Origin: Nocardioides cavernae
GTDB lineage: Bacteria; Actinomycetota; Actinomycetes; Propionibacteriales; Nocardioidaceae
Assembly: GCF_013410035.1 (NCBI RefSeq)
Contig: NZ_JACCBW010000006.1
Span: 1-64,000, forward strand
Direction: 5' to 3'
DNA length: 64,000 nucleotides
Shown here: positions 36,901-46,600 of the stretch, piece after piece
Layout of the letters: every line of letters begins with the position of its first letter
Numbering within the stretch: position 1 is the first letter of the stretch
The notes under the pieces: model-generated
The model's input: the letters and a program-made list of their open reading frames with translations, nothing else
Database searches by the model: none
What the model was told of the DNA's origin: nothing
Program-made: the position numbers and the translations under genes

Positions 36901-37929
36901 CCATCCGTGGACGGCCCCCGAGTGCCCCAGCGACACCAGGGCGACGCCCGCCAGGAGGCCCAGGACGAGGAAACGCCGGTGGGGGTTGCTGCGCAGGCTC
37001 GACCCGACCAGGCCCAGGACCAGCAGCACGGCGCCGTTGATCGCGACGTAGCCGGTGGAGACGAGGTCGTTGCCGGCCCGCCACGTCGCATCGACGTACG
37101 GCACCCAGTGCGACGTGCCGCGCAGCACGTCGACGGGGGTGGTCGGGAACGTCGTCACCGACGCGGTCTCGATGAAGTCGAGGAACGGCGGGCTGTAGCC
37201 GCCGAGCAGGAACAGCGGCACCAGCCACCAGAGCGTGCCGACGGCGACCAAGGCGGGCCACCACGTCATCAGCGCGCGTCGCCGGGGCCCGGGTGCGCGG
37301 GTGAGGAGCCAGATGGCGCCGAGCGGCAGCACGGCGGAGGTCGCGGCCGCGTTCACACCGCCGACGGCCGCGACCGCCAGTGCGGACAGGGCCGCCGCCC
37401 GTCGCGGCGATCCCGCGCGGGACCCGAGCACCAGCGGCACGAGCACCCACGGGGCCAGCGCCATCGGCCAGGCCTCGATCGAGATGGGCCCCAGCGTGGT
37501 GAGGATGCGCGGGGACAGGGCGTAGGCCAGCCCTGCCACCACCCGACTCGTCGGCGACCCGAGGCCGAGAGCCGCGCAGAGCTTCACCACCCCGAGGAAC
37601 GCGACGACGAGGAGGAGCGACCACCACGCGCGTTGCACGACCCACGCCGGGACGGACAGGAGGTCGCCGAGCCAGAAGAAGGGCCCCATCGGGAAGAAGT
37701 AGCCGTAGGCCTGGTTCTGCACCTGCCCGAAGCCCCCGGTGGGGTCCCACATGTGCAGGGCGCGGGAGAGCATCCCGCCGGGGTCGGCCACCAGGTCGAA
37801 CTTGGTGTCGCTGACGATGCGACCCGGCCGCTGGCAGAACGCGAGCGCGGCCAGCAGCAGGCAGCACACCACGAGCCGGAAGCGCCAGGTGACCCGCGAC
37901 GGCTGCGGGTGTGCGTGCACGCCGCTCAC
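33775..37929 (-). CDS. AftD-like alpha-(1->3)-arabinofuranosyltransferase family protein 1
   Basis: A 1,384-residue membrane glycosyltransferase of GT-C type. The N-terminal half (to about 450) has about 11 helices and the conserved extracytoplasmic loop RIVSDTKFDLVADPGGML (acidic Asp41 in DTKFD), then QNQAYGYFFPMGPF and SPRILTTLGPISIEAW. The periplasm-side half holds two discoidin/F5-8C-like modules (for example FDGRVETQWESG and IDGAPGTTWVAED regions). Two or more C-terminal helices close the protein. In mycobacteria AftD adds branching arabinofuranose from the decaprenyl-phospho donor; the donor and acceptor here are unknown. The GTG overlaps the upstream methyltransferase stop (GTGA), implying coupling. 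Its 3' end overlaps the convergent acyltransferase. Confidence 0.9.
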   Translation of the reverse strand: MSGVHAHPQPSRVTWRFRLVVCCLLLAALAFCQRPGRIVSDTKFDLVADPGGMLSRALHMWDPTGGFGQVQNQAYGYFFPMGPFFWLGDLLSVPAWVVQRAWWSLLLVVAFLGVVKLCAALGLGSPTSRVVAGLAYALSPRILTTLGPISIEAWPMALAPWVLVPLVLGSRAGSPRRAAALSALAVAAVGGVNAAATSAVLPLGAIWLLTRAPGPRRRALMTWWPALVAVGTLWWLVPLFLLGGYSPPFLDFIETASVTTFPTTPVDVLRGTSHWVPYVDATWRAGNDLVSTGYVAINGAVLLVLGLVGSSLRSNPHRRFLVLGLLAGVALVSLGHSGAVHGWFAAGERGLLDGMLAPLRNVHKFEPVVRLPLVLATAHALGAASAAAASAARGSTLRERLADGQRVAGVGLLVLGTVAVAGVASPALAGRLAPAQDFAAVPTYWERAVSWLEEEGVDDPGRGTALLVPGSSFATYLWGMPEDEPVQSYGVAGWAVRNAVPLAPPGNIRMLDAVERRLSAGLASPGLGSYLGRAGVRLLVVRNDLRPSDDVPLPVLVHQALEGSPGIDKVAEFGPDVGGPVRVEDDEADPVVADDGWHTSYPAVEVYRVSDVQGATATTEPPVVVGGPESVLDLLDAGLLGDEPAVLAADAPEGPTGRLLLTDGLRRVETTFARVHDARSATLAADDDSRRGAPARDYVRAADEEWETTAQILGARSVEASGSLAYADNGGPVQPETLPYAAFDGRVETQWESGAPRGGEDPWLQVDLEEPLEPSEVTVVSGDLGDAATPTISVETEAGVSPAVRAPAGDAVVVPVPEGRTSWIRITAAPAPGEARELAIAEVRVDGLDVDRTMVLPEVPAAWGAPDHVLLSSGPAREACVRVGDDVRCAAGRSRPDEDGGVIDRTVTLGQGAPYAVALGVRPVASDALTGLVLRDQLVNVSASTTAAGDARGSAVAAIDGAPGTTWVAEDDDPDPTLTLSWIGERTVRGIRLAVDEQAPASRPTRVELVHPGGRQVVRLDRAGRADVTPFRTSSVEVHVLDARPTESRSADGALTPLGVGVSEVRLAGVGLLPIELSDVPIDIGCGFGPTLRVGDELFASSVLASRRQLFDGDELTARACGPETADLTAGSTRVVATPAPAFRPTTVSFSLPGETVASQASPAEVDTRSPVSATVEVEDDGAQVVGLPQNTNPGWEAALPDGSRVPPVVVDGWRQGWQVPADSTTFDVRYGPDTVYRTALGAGAVLLVGLAAGALLGGRRSRARLPAVAERIPAWIVPGAGLLALGLVWGWWGLGCGVLAAAATVAARARVPAPTVAWLAGLPVVAAGLVYWWRPLGSADGWAGALAAPQLLAALAVGALVVADVDVRLPRSRRRSAGRSTQR

Positions 37930-38678
37930 CGTCGGCGCAGCACGATGACCAGGTTCCAGGTGATCACCTCGCGCAGCAGCGGCACCGAGGACAGCCACCT
38001 GGCCCACCCGGGGTTGTAGCGCGGCACCACGTCGAGCACGTCGGCGCCCGTCTGCGTGCTCGCCCACGCGCGGCCGGCTCGCACGGTGACCGCGAACAGG
38101 GACTCGCCGAACCGGTTCTTCGGCTCGTGCCCGTGCCGCCGCAGGTAGCGCCTGCGCGCCCGGCGGCCGCCGAGGTAGTGCCACGGCGAGGTCTCGTGCC
38201 CTCCCCACGGGCCGAACCAGACCGTGTAGGAGATGAACACGAGTCCACCGGGCCGCGTGACCCGCACCATCTCGTCGGCCATCCGCCACGGGTCGCTGAC
38301 GTGCTCGAGGACGTTGGAGGAGTAGCAGAGGTCGAAGGTACCGTCGGCGAACGGGAGCTGCATGCCGCTCCCCACCACTGTGCGGGCCGAGATGTCGCCG
38401 AGCCCGGACAGCTCGCCGACGTCGGCGTCCAACGCGAAGTAGGTCGCGCTCGCACCCTCGAACGCGTCGCGAAAGTAGCCGGGGCCGCCGCCGACGTCGA
38501 GCATCCGGCTCCCCGGGAGCGGCTGGTAGCGCGACACGTGCCCGACCGCGTCCGCCGCGAGCTCGCCGTAGAAGCGGTCGGGGTCGGTCTGCTCGACCCG
38601 GAACGCCCGGAACAGCCGTACGGAGCGGCGCAACGTGGGAGCCCAGGCCGTCGAAGCGGACGAGGACTGCTGCGGCAC
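37926..38678 (-). CDS. Class I SAM-dependent methyltransferase (Rv0224c-like)
   Basis: A 250-residue methyltransferase with clear motifs: MLDVGGGPGYFRDAF (motif I, about 58-72), YFALDADVGEL, MQLPFADGTFDLCYSSNVLEHVSDPW (motif IV) and VTRPGGLVFISYTVW (motif VI), followed by a substrate region with WHYLGGRRARRRYLRRHGH. It is translationally coupled to the AftD-like gene, consistent with action on the same glycan or its lipid carrier; this pairing resembles Rv0224c and its neighbourhood in M. tuberculosis. GTG 38678 has TACAGT 6 nt upstream. Divergent from the second acyltransferase, with 62 bp between start codons. Confidence 0.9.
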   Translation of the reverse strand: MPQQSSSASTAWAPTLRRSVRLFRAFRVEQTDPDRFYGELAADAVGHVSRYQPLPGSRMLDVGGGPGYFRDAFEGASATYFALDADVGELSGLGDISARTVVGSGMQLPFADGTFDLCYSSNVLEHVSDPWRMADEMVRVTRPGGLVFISYTVWFGPWGGHETSPWHYLGGRRARRRYLRRHGHEPKNRFGESLFAVTVRAGRAWASTQTGADVLDVVPRYNPGWARWLSSVPLLREVITWNLVIVLRRR

Positions 38679-38740
38679 GCGGCGACTGTAGCCGATGAGG
38701 ACGCCCCGACCGGGCGTGACCGCGTGATCTAATCGCCACC

Positions 38741-40036
38741 GTGGCAGCCAGCACGACCGTGACGTGGGAGGACGCTCCCGGCGACGAGGACCCGGCCCGG
38801 CGCGCCGCCCAGATCGCCAGCCTCACGGGGCTGCGCGGGTTCGCGGCGCTCATGGTGGTGCTCATCCACACGTCCGTCCTCACCGAGTTCTCGTGGCTCG
38901 GGGTGCCGGAGTACGGGCCCGTCAGCCTCTTCGTGCTGTCGGGCTTCCTCCTCTACCGCCCCTGGGCCCGGTGGGGCATGCGCACCGGGTCGCGCCCGGA
39001 CGTCCTCGACTTCGCTCGACGCAGGCTGCTCAGGATCTTCCCCGCCTACCTCGTGGTCCTCCTCGTCGTGTCAGTCGTCTACGCCGACGACCGGCCCGAG
39101 GGCGCCCGCGAGTGGTTCCAGGCCGCCTCCCTGACGTGGATCTACACGACCCAGGACAGCGTGCGGAACTCGCTCTTCCAGACCTGGAGCCTCGCGACGG
39201 AGCTCTCCTGGTACGTGGCGCTGCCGATCATGGGCGGGGTCGCCGCGCTCGCCGCGCGCCGGATGGACCCGCGCACCGGGCTGCGGGTGACGGCCGCGCT
39301 GCTGTGCCTGTCCGTGCCCATCTCCTTCGGTTACCGACGCTGGGTCGAGACGGAGGGGCTCGAGGACTACCTGACCTACACCTTGTGGTTGCCCGCGTTC
39401 CTGTTCTGCTTCGCCGCGGGCGCGATGGTCACGCTCCTCCTCGAGGGTGAGCGCGCCCGTCTCGTCCGGTTGACCGCCCTGCGGCGGGTCTGCGAGGACC
39501 GATGGGCCCTGCTCGTGCTCGCGGTGGCGGTCGCACTGGTCGGGACGTCCTCGGTGGCCGGCCCGGACGGTTTCGCCGACATCGCCTACGGCGAGCAACA
39601 GCTCCGGGTGTCGTGCGCCGCGGTCGTGGCGGTCCTGCTGCTCCTCGTCGCCGTCTTCGGACCACCCTCCGGGCCCGTCAACCGCGTCCTCAGCGCGCCG
39701 TGGTCGAACGCGATCGGTCGCTGGTCGTACGGCATCTACCTCTGGCACCTGCCGGTGGTCGTCGTGCTGGAGCGCGACCTCACCTTCACCGACGGCCTCG
39801 GCGGGCTGCTGTGGCGCCTGGCGATGGTGCTCGCCGTGTCGGTGCCCCTCGGCGCCGCGACCTACGCCTGGGTGGAGCGCCCGACGATGGCCTGGGCGCG
39901 GCGGCGCTACCCGAGCACGTCCCCGTCGCGGGGCCGACGTGTCCTCGACCCGCCCACGGCCGCGAGCAGCAGCACGGCCGACCAGCCGAGCGCCGCGACG
40001 GCCGACACCCAGCGCAGGCGCTCGCCCGAGGCGTAG
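38741..40036 (+). CDS. Acyltransferase family 3 membrane protein, second copy
   Basis: A 431-residue polytopic acyltransferase-3 protein. Visible: SLTGLRGFAALMVVLIHTSVL with the active-site His, LFVLSGFLLYRPWARWG, FARRRLLRIFPAYLVVLL, TWSLATELSWYVALPI and WSYGIYLWHLPVVV near the end. About ten helices, then a Ser/Arg-rich cytoplasmic tail. It is only moderately similar to the copy at 32651, so the two may place different groups or act on different sugars. The GTG at 38741 has TCTAAT 7 nt upstream (38728-38733). The last 130 bp overlap the end of the convergent AftD-like gene 2. Confidence 0.9.
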   Translation: MAASTTVTWEDAPGDEDPARRAAQIASLTGLRGFAALMVVLIHTSVLTEFSWLGVPEYGPVSLFVLSGFLLYRPWARWGMRTGSRPDVLDFARRRLLRIFPAYLVVLLVVSVVYADDRPEGAREWFQAASLTWIYTTQDSVRNSLFQTWSLATELSWYVALPIMGGVAALAARRMDPRTGLRVTAALLCLSVPISFGYRRWVETEGLEDYLTYTLWLPAFLFCFAAGAMVTLLLEGERARLVRLTALRRVCEDRWALLVLAVAVALVGTSSVAGPDGFADIAYGEQQLRVSCAAVVAVLLLLVAVFGPPSGPVNRVLSAPWSNAIGRWSYGIYLWHLPVVVVLERDLTFTDGLGGLLWRLAMVLAVSVPLGAATYAWVERPTMAWARRRYPSTSPSRGRRVLDPPTAASSSTADQPSAATADTQRRRSPEA

Positions 40037-43000
40037 CGCACGGTCACGTCGCCCGCTCCGGCCGGCACCTCCCAGGCCTGCGCCCACCCGTCGACCGTGA
40101 GGTCCTCGAGCCGCTGCCCGCCGGCCGTCGCCGTCCACCCGCGGCCCGCCGGCACGGACAGGACGAGCGTGGCGCGACCGTCGGTCCCGGTCGCGAGCGT
40201 GCTCGTGCGGGGTCGGGGGTCGATCACGCCGGCCGGGAGGCCGGGCGCGACGTCGTCCTGCACCGAGCCGTCCACCGTGCCGAGCGGGCCACCCGGCTCG
40301 GAGAGCACCAGCCCGAGCGGGATCCAGGAGAAGGACGCCTCCACGCCCACGCGCACCTCCCCCGCGCCGAGGCGTGGACGCTCGCACAGCGTGGCCGCCA
40401 CGACCGAGGCCTCCACGACCTCGCGCGCCGAGACCTCGACGGCAGTCTCGTAGGTCCGCTCGCCCACGCTCACCTCGGGCCCGGAGCCGCACGGCAGCCG
40501 CACGACCCGGTCGGCGTCCCACGTGGTCGGTGGTCCGCCGACGACCTCGACCTCCGACACGGCCAACGGCACCGGGACCTCGCCGCCGGTGGCGGAGTCG
40601 ACCGACAGCTGCGGCTCGACCTCGGCGAACGTCACCGAGAGGCGCCGGGTCCGCACCGGTGGGAACGTGACCGACCCGGTCTGGTCGATCTCGCCCGTGA
40701 ACGACGTGCCGCGACCGCCCACCTCGACGACGACGTGGGTGGGCCGGGAGGAGAGCCGCCGCTGCGCCGTCACCACGCGGACGCCCGTCACCGTCGCGGG
40801 TCGTTCCCACGACAACTCCAGCGTCGGGGCCGGGTCGTCCGCGGCAGGGCGCCACGCGGTGCCGGGGTCGGCGTCGGCGGCCGCCTGGGGGCCGGCGACC
40901 AGGTCGGTGGAGGCCACGCTCGACCCCGTCGCGACGACCGAGGGCCGGGCCAGCTCGGCGGCGAGCCCGGTCGAGCTCTCGCTGTCCGCGGCCCGCGCCC
41001 AGACGCGGCCTGCCACCTCGACGGCGGACGGCACCTCGATCACCCGCGCCAGCGGTCCGACGTCCGGTCCGTCGACCGTGAGCCCGCCGTTGCACACCGT
41101 CTCGCTCGCAGCGGGGTCGTCCGCGCCACCGACCGGGTACGACGGCGCGCAGGTGGCGAGGCTCGGTGGCCTGCTGGCCAGCACCCAGGTCCCCGAACCG
41201 TCCCCGTCGACGGCCAGTGCCTCCTCGACCGCCAGGTCCGGCACGGTGAGCTCCGAGATGGAGAAGGTGCGGGTCGCGTCGGGCGCCCCGCTCGCCTCGG
41301 TGGCCACCACGCGCAGCCGCTCCGTGCGGTCGAGGGCCGCCAGGCTCACCGCACCGTCCGCCGGGACGTCGACCTCGGATCCCCCGGTGTCCGACTCCAG
41401 CCGCACCCGCGTCACCTGCGACGTCGAGAACATGCTGCGGACCACCTGCAGCGTCGCCCCGCTCAGGTCGGTGGGAGCGTCGAAGGTGACCTCCCACCAC
41501 TCCCCGACCAGCGACCCGCGACGCGACTGCCACGCGGTGTAGGCGTTGCCGTCGACGGCAGCCGTCGGCACGGCCCCCGACCGGCGCTGCAGGCCGTCGA
41601 GGTCGGCGCGGGACGACGACGCGCGCACCGACCGGGCGCCGAGGAGGAGGCTGCTCGACGTGGGCTCGGGAGCCGCGCCGGGAGGGACCACCGTCGGCGT
41701 GGCGTCGCGTGGGAGCACCGGCCCCTGGCCGTCCCAGGCGACCCGCTGGTCGACGTCACGTCGTCGGGCGCTGTCCGAGAGCACGTCGGTCGTGCCGTCC
41801 TCGGCGCCAGCGAGGACGAGGGCGGAGCGGGCCGCGAGGCCGGCATCGGCCAGGTCGCCCACGACGTCCGCGTTGCCCGCCACCGTGAGCGCCGGGTCGT
41901 CGAGGACGGCCCCGTCGGCGGCCTCGTCGAGGGCCCAGACCTCGACGGTGCCCTGGCGGTCACGCACCCCGAGGTCCTCGATCGCAGCGGCGGCCGCCTC
42001 CGTCCCGGGCCCGAGGACCGCCACCCTCGTCGCGCCGGTCCGTGACAGTGCGAGCCGGGCGAGGGCGACCGGCTGCTCGCGATCGTTCGCGGCGCCGACG
42101 TCGTTGCGCAGCAGGACGTAGGAGACGCCCAGGTGCCGGAGCGAGGCGGCGGTCCCGGCACCGTCGTGTCCCCGGCCCAGACGGCCGAGGGCCCCGTCGA
42201 GCGCGGCGGTCGCACCCGGTGCCGACGGCGGCAGCGTGTCGCGGGCGATCCACGGCCGGTCCCGCAGCGCCGCCGACACCGCGTCGTCGAGTCGGCCGTC
42301 TGCCACGGCGGGCAGCACGAGCACCCGGCCGGGCGGCGCGGAGGCCGACCAGTCGGCCACCCCCGCCCACGTCCGCTGGTCGGGGCCGGTCACGCTCGGC
42401 TGCGACCGGGCCGCCAGGACGGGGCCGGCCGCGGAGGCGACGGCGACCGCGGCCAGCGCCGCCACGGCCGCGACCGTCTGTGCCGACCGGACGCCCGGCC
42501 GGGTCCACTGCGGGAGCCGCGTGGCGACGTGGTCCACCGCCGGTGTCCAGGCGAGGAGCGCGGCCAGGTTGACCAGCGCGACCACCACCAGCCACGGTGC
42601 GGGCACGCCGTCGGTCGCGGTCGCGGCCGAGGCGGGCACGGGGAGCAGGGAGGGCCACGCTCCCGGCGTGACGGCGAGCGCGACGGCGAGGGCCAGCAGC
42701 CCGGCCACGACCGCGCGGTCGCCGTCGACGCGCAGGACGAGGGCGGACACGGCGACGGCGAGCGGTGCGAGGAGGATTGCGGCCGCCACCCACGTCGCTC
42801 CGGGGAGGCCGAGCGCTGCCCCGACCACGCCGAGGTCCGGGTCGCGGGTCAGGAGGCCGCCCAGGTCGGTGGCGTACGACGCCTCCCAGACGTAGGCGGC
42901 GATCCACCACGCGGACGAGGCGGCCGCGGCGGCCGACCACGTCAGCAGGAGGCGCACCCCGCCGGGACGCCGGGACCCGGCTGCTGCCGCCACGAGACCC

Positions 43001-43605
43001 GCGGCCAGCGCGGCGAGCGCCCAGTGCGGGCTGCCGGCGCCCGCCAGCCCGAGCCACGCCGCGGACCGCACCGCCGCACGCCGCTCGACGCGGGTCCCGA
43101 GGAGGGGCGTGAGCACCCAGGGCACGACCGCGACGGCCAGGCCGTCCCCGGGTGCGTGCACGAGGGTGGCCACCAGGACCGGGCCGCAGGCCCAGATCGC
43201 CGCCCCCACCCACGGGGTCCAGGTCGGGTGCAGCTCCGGGTCAGGGTGCGGGCTCGTGCGGGCACGTGAGGCCCCGCCCGAGGCACGTCCCAGGCGTACG
43301 GCTCCGACGACGGCCAGCACCAGCACCGCCACGCACCACGCGGTGCGCCCGACCCCCGGGGTCAGGCCCAGCACGTCGGTCAGCCAGGAGAAGGCCGCGA
43401 GGGGGATGTCACGCAGGCCCTGCGCGGTCGCGTCACCGAGCGTGCCGGCGACGGTCCACCCGTCGGCGGCCTCGCGCAGCGCACGGCCCGGGTCCGCGGA
43501 CACGCGGGCGTAGGCGCCCGTCGTCGGCTGCGTCGCCGTCACGCGCACGGCGACGGCCGCGACGAGGGCCGACACGACGAGGGTGCGGACACCGGTGACC
43601 CGCAA
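39907..43605 (-). CDS. Divergent AftD-like GT-C membrane protein 2, probable loss of catalytic motifs
   Basis: About 1,232 residues: an N-terminal multi-helix region (about 5-400), a long extracytoplasmic part with discoidin-like modules (GNAYTAWQSRRGSLVGEWWEVTF-type region and DPGTAWRPAADD region) and a C-terminal helix (WVSAVAALGWSAVLLLAAVGG). The C-terminal half matches the two neighbours, but the N-terminal loop lacks both the DTK(F/L)DL motif and the QNQ(A)xGYxFPMGP stretch; the equivalent segment reads VSADPGRALREAADGW. It may be a non-catalytic partner. A TTG start at 43605 is preferred because GGAGGAG lies 5 nt upstream; GTG 43620 is the alternative. It lies 43 bp after gene 43649 in the same direction. 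Confidence 0.82.
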   Translation of the reverse strand: MRVTGVRTLVVSALVAAVAVRVTATQPTTGAYARVSADPGRALREAADGWTVAGTLGDATAQGLRDIPLAAFSWLTDVLGLTPGVGRTAWCVAVLVLAVVGAVRLGRASGGASRARTSPHPDPELHPTWTPWVGAAIWACGPVLVATLVHAPGDGLAVAVVPWVLTPLLGTRVERRAAVRSAAWLGLAGAGSPHWALAALAAGLVAAAAGSRRPGGVRLLLTWSAAAAASSAWWIAAYVWEASYATDLGGLLTRDPDLGVVGAALGLPGATWVAAAILLAPLAVAVSALVLRVDGDRAVVAGLLALAVALAVTPGAWPSLLPVPASAATATDGVPAPWLVVVALVNLAALLAWTPAVDHVATRLPQWTRPGVRSAQTVAAVAALAAVAVASAAGPVLAARSQPSVTGPDQRTWAGVADWSASAPPGRVLVLPAVADGRLDDAVSAALRDRPWIARDTLPPSAPGATAALDGALGRLGRGHDGAGTAASLRHLGVSYVLLRNDVGAANDREQPVALARLALSRTGATRVAVLGPGTEAAAAAIEDLGVRDRQGTVEVWALDEAADGAVLDDPALTVAGNADVVGDLADAGLAARSALVLAGAEDGTTDVLSDSARRRDVDQRVAWDGQGPVLPRDATPTVVPPGAAPEPTSSSLLLGARSVRASSSRADLDGLQRRSGAVPTAAVDGNAYTAWQSRRGSLVGEWWEVTFDAPTDLSGATLQVVRSMFSTSQVTRVRLESDTGGSEVDVPADGAVSLAALDRTERLRVVATEASGAPDATRTFSISELTVPDLAVEEALAVDGDGSGTWVLASRPPSLATCAPSYPVGGADDPAASETVCNGGLTVDGPDVGPLARVIEVPSAVEVAGRVWARAADSESSTGLAAELARPSVVATGSSVASTDLVAGPQAAADADPGTAWRPAADDPAPTLELSWERPATVTGVRVVTAQRRLSSRPTHVVVEVGGRGTSFTGEIDQTGSVTFPPVRTRRLSVTFAEVEPQLSVDSATGGEVPVPLAVSEVEVVGGPPTTWDADRVVRLPCGSGPEVSVGERTYETAVEVSAREVVEASVVAATLCERPRLGAGEVRVGVEASFSWIPLGLVLSEPGGPLGTVDGSVQDDVAPGLPAGVIDPRPRTSTLATGTDGRATLVLSVPAGRGWTATAGGQRLEDLTVDGWAQAWEVPAGAGDVTVRYASGERLRWVSAVAALGWSAVLLLAAVGGSRTRRPRDGDVLG

Positions 43606-43648
43606 CGCTGCTCCTCCCACTCGCCCGGGCGAAGGCCCGGTCCTCGGC

Positions 43649-46600
43649 TCAGGGTCGGGCGAGGACCCGACCGCACACGACTCCCACGACCAGCGCCACG
43701 ACGACGTCGGAGCCTACCGGTGGGACGACCACGGCGGAGGCCGACAGGGCGACGACCGCGGAGAACGCGAGGGCGGCGGTGCCGGCAGCCCAGACCTGCA
43801 GGTCCGAGGCGTGACGCGTCAGCCAGCCGACCAGGGCGCCCGCCGCGAGGGGCACGGAGATCGCCGCGAGCGCGACGGCTCCGACTCCCCGGGCCGCGTG
43901 GCGCCACCGGACCGCGACAGCCCCCGTGGGCCGTGGAGGTGCGGCGGGCGGACGGCGCGCGGGCGACGTCGTGCCGACACCGCGCACGAGGAGCACGAGG
44001 GCCAGCAGGAGGAGGGCCGCTGCCGCTCCCAGCCCTGCGACGAGGGACACTTCGAACGGTCCCTGCGGTGCGTAGTCCAGCTCGACGACACCGTCGGTCC
44101 CGGCCGGCACGACGTAGCCCTGGCGCCAGCCGTCGAGCACGACCGGAGTCAGCTCCTCCTCCCCGACCCGTGCCGTCCACCCCGAGTTGAAGCTCTCGGC
44201 CAGGGACAGGACCGAGTCGTTCGTCACGGCCACGTCGACCTCGCGGTGCGTCGCCGACCAGGCACGGACGGGCGGGCGTACGCGGGTCCCTGCGTCGGCG
44301 CGCGACGACGGCGTCAGCGCGAGGCTCGTCGTCGCGAAGCCGTCCGGGTTGGTGACCCGTACGCGGTGGGTGCCCGCCGGGAGCTCGACCGACCTCCGCC
44401 CGCAGGGCACGACCTGGAGGTCGGCCCCCGACCGGACGTCGCGCAGCGTCCCGGCGAGGCGGGTCTGGACGACGCGGTCCCCCACCTCGACGGTCGGTCC
44501 GAACCCGCACGCGGTTCCGGAGGGTGCGTCGAGGTCGGGCGTGTGCGTGAGGTCCTCGATGCCGGCGACGTCCAGCTCGGCGACACCGACGCCGTCGAGC
44601 CCGGCGGCGCCGTAGGCCGTCACCCTCAGCTGGTCGGTGCGCACGGCCCGCATCACGCCTGTCTGGGGGCCCGACGTCGCCACCAGCTGCGGGTCGCCGG
44701 TCCCGGGACCGCCGTCGACCACGACGTAGTCGGGGAGGTCCCCGGGCAGGTCCGGAGACCCGATGGCCCGCACGCTCGTGATCTTCCGGCGCGGACCCCA
44801 TACGAGCTGGAGCGCGGCACCCGGGTCCCCGGGAGCCGACGTCCACCCGGTCCCGCGGCGGCCGTCGAGCGCAGCTGCCGCGGTCACCGCGGGGTCACCG
44901 CCGTAGGTCGACGTCGCGGCGACGGTGACGAGGTCGTCCGACAGCGGGGCGAAGAGCCGGTCCACGGCGGGGCCGTGGGTGGCGAAGGCGCGCCCGCTCA
45001 GTCGCCACTCCCCGTCCTCGGTGACGGTGACGGTGCGGTCGAACCCCGGCGTCTCGGAGGTCTCGACCTGCCACGCCAGCCGGCAGCCGACCACCTCGTC
45101 GTCGGTCCCGACCACGCACGCGCGGCGGGGCGCCTCGCTGGAGAGCAGCACGGAGGTGTCGGCCGCGACCCGGCCCGGGAGGACGAGCGAGCGGGTGATG
45201 TCGTGCCCGGCGATGCGCACGTCGGAGAGCCGCACCTGCCCGGTTCGCGGGCCCACCCCCAGCACCGTGACGCGCAGCGTGGTGGCGGCGTCGTCGTCGA
45301 CGTCCACCGCCGGGACGGTCCCGTCCGACTCCACCTCGGCCACGACCGACCGCGTGTCGGTGGTGATCCGGACCGACGTCACCGCTGCTCCGCTGAAGGT
45401 GTCGAAGGTCAACGACACCTCGCCGATCCGCGTGGGGGCGTCGAACGACGCCTCGATCCACTGTCCCTCCGGCCGAGCGAGGCGGGCGCTGGTCCAGGCC
45501 GTGTAGATGGAGTGGTCGAACGCCGACCACGGGTGCTCCTCGGGTCGCACCGCGCCGAGGATGTCGGCGTACCCCCCGGAGCTCGACGCGCGGATCTCCG
45601 CCGCGCCGTCGTAGGCAGCCGTGGTCCGCCCGGTCGGCATCGCGGCGTCCGCGTGGTCGTGCTGGAGGCGCGCGACACGGTAGGGCTCCGTTGCGGTCAT
45701 CACCCCCGAGCGCGAGTCGTGGATCCGGCCGAAGCTCTTCTCGACGCGCCGCAGCGAGTCCGTGACGACGTCGGGCTGTTCGTCCCCCGTCGCCAGGACG
45801 ACGGCCTCGTCGTCGCCGACCAGGCCGGATCGACGCAGGTCCGGCACGGACTCGGGAGCGCCGTCCACCAGGGACCGGCCCTCCCAGTCCTGCACCTCCA
45901 CGCGCGGCTCGTCGTCGTGCCGCAGCTCGAAGACCTCGACCGCGCGGCGCCCGTCCGTGGTCCTGCCGAAGGCCGACACCACCCGGGCCCCGGGGACGGT
46001 GGCCAGGCTGGCTCGGACGAGCGCGGGGTCGGGTGCGTCGGTGTCGGACGGGTCGAGGTCGTTGCGCAGGACGAGGTGCGTCGCGCCGACGGCGTCGAGG
46101 GCGGCACCGAGCTCCTGGCGCCGGCGCGGGTCCGAGACCGCCTGCTCGATGGCGTCGAGCTGGCGCAGCGTCCCCGCCGGGGCGACCGTGACCTGCGCGC
46201 GCGCCATCCACGGCGGCGGGCCGAGGACCTGGATCGGTTCGTCGATCGTCCGTCCCCAGGTCTGGACGGCGAACCCGGTGCCCGGCAGCACGATGGCGCG
46301 CACCGTGCCGGGCTGACGGTCGAGGAAGGCGACCGCGTCGCGCCAGCTCGAGGGGACGTCCTCGAAGCCGCCCGTCGTGCGCAGGGACCCCGACGCGGCG
46401 GGCGCAGCCGCCGCGAGCACCGTCAGGGTCGTGAGCCCGAGCGCGATCCCCCGCGCGGGCAGCGTGCCGGAGGCCGCCCGCTGGCCGTGCGCCCGGCGTC
46501 GCCACACCTGCGGGACGGCGGTGGTCACGAACGCGCCGACGCCGAGGCTGAGGGGCAGGCGCACCACGGGGTCGAACTTGTGGATGTTGCGCAGGGGGGC

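Noticed and set aside
34813..38019. 1,068-codon open frame on the plus strand
   Set aside because: Antisense to AftD-like gene 1; no membrane helices, domain or promoter. The same applies to the long plus-strand frames at 39502-42045 and 43583-46795.
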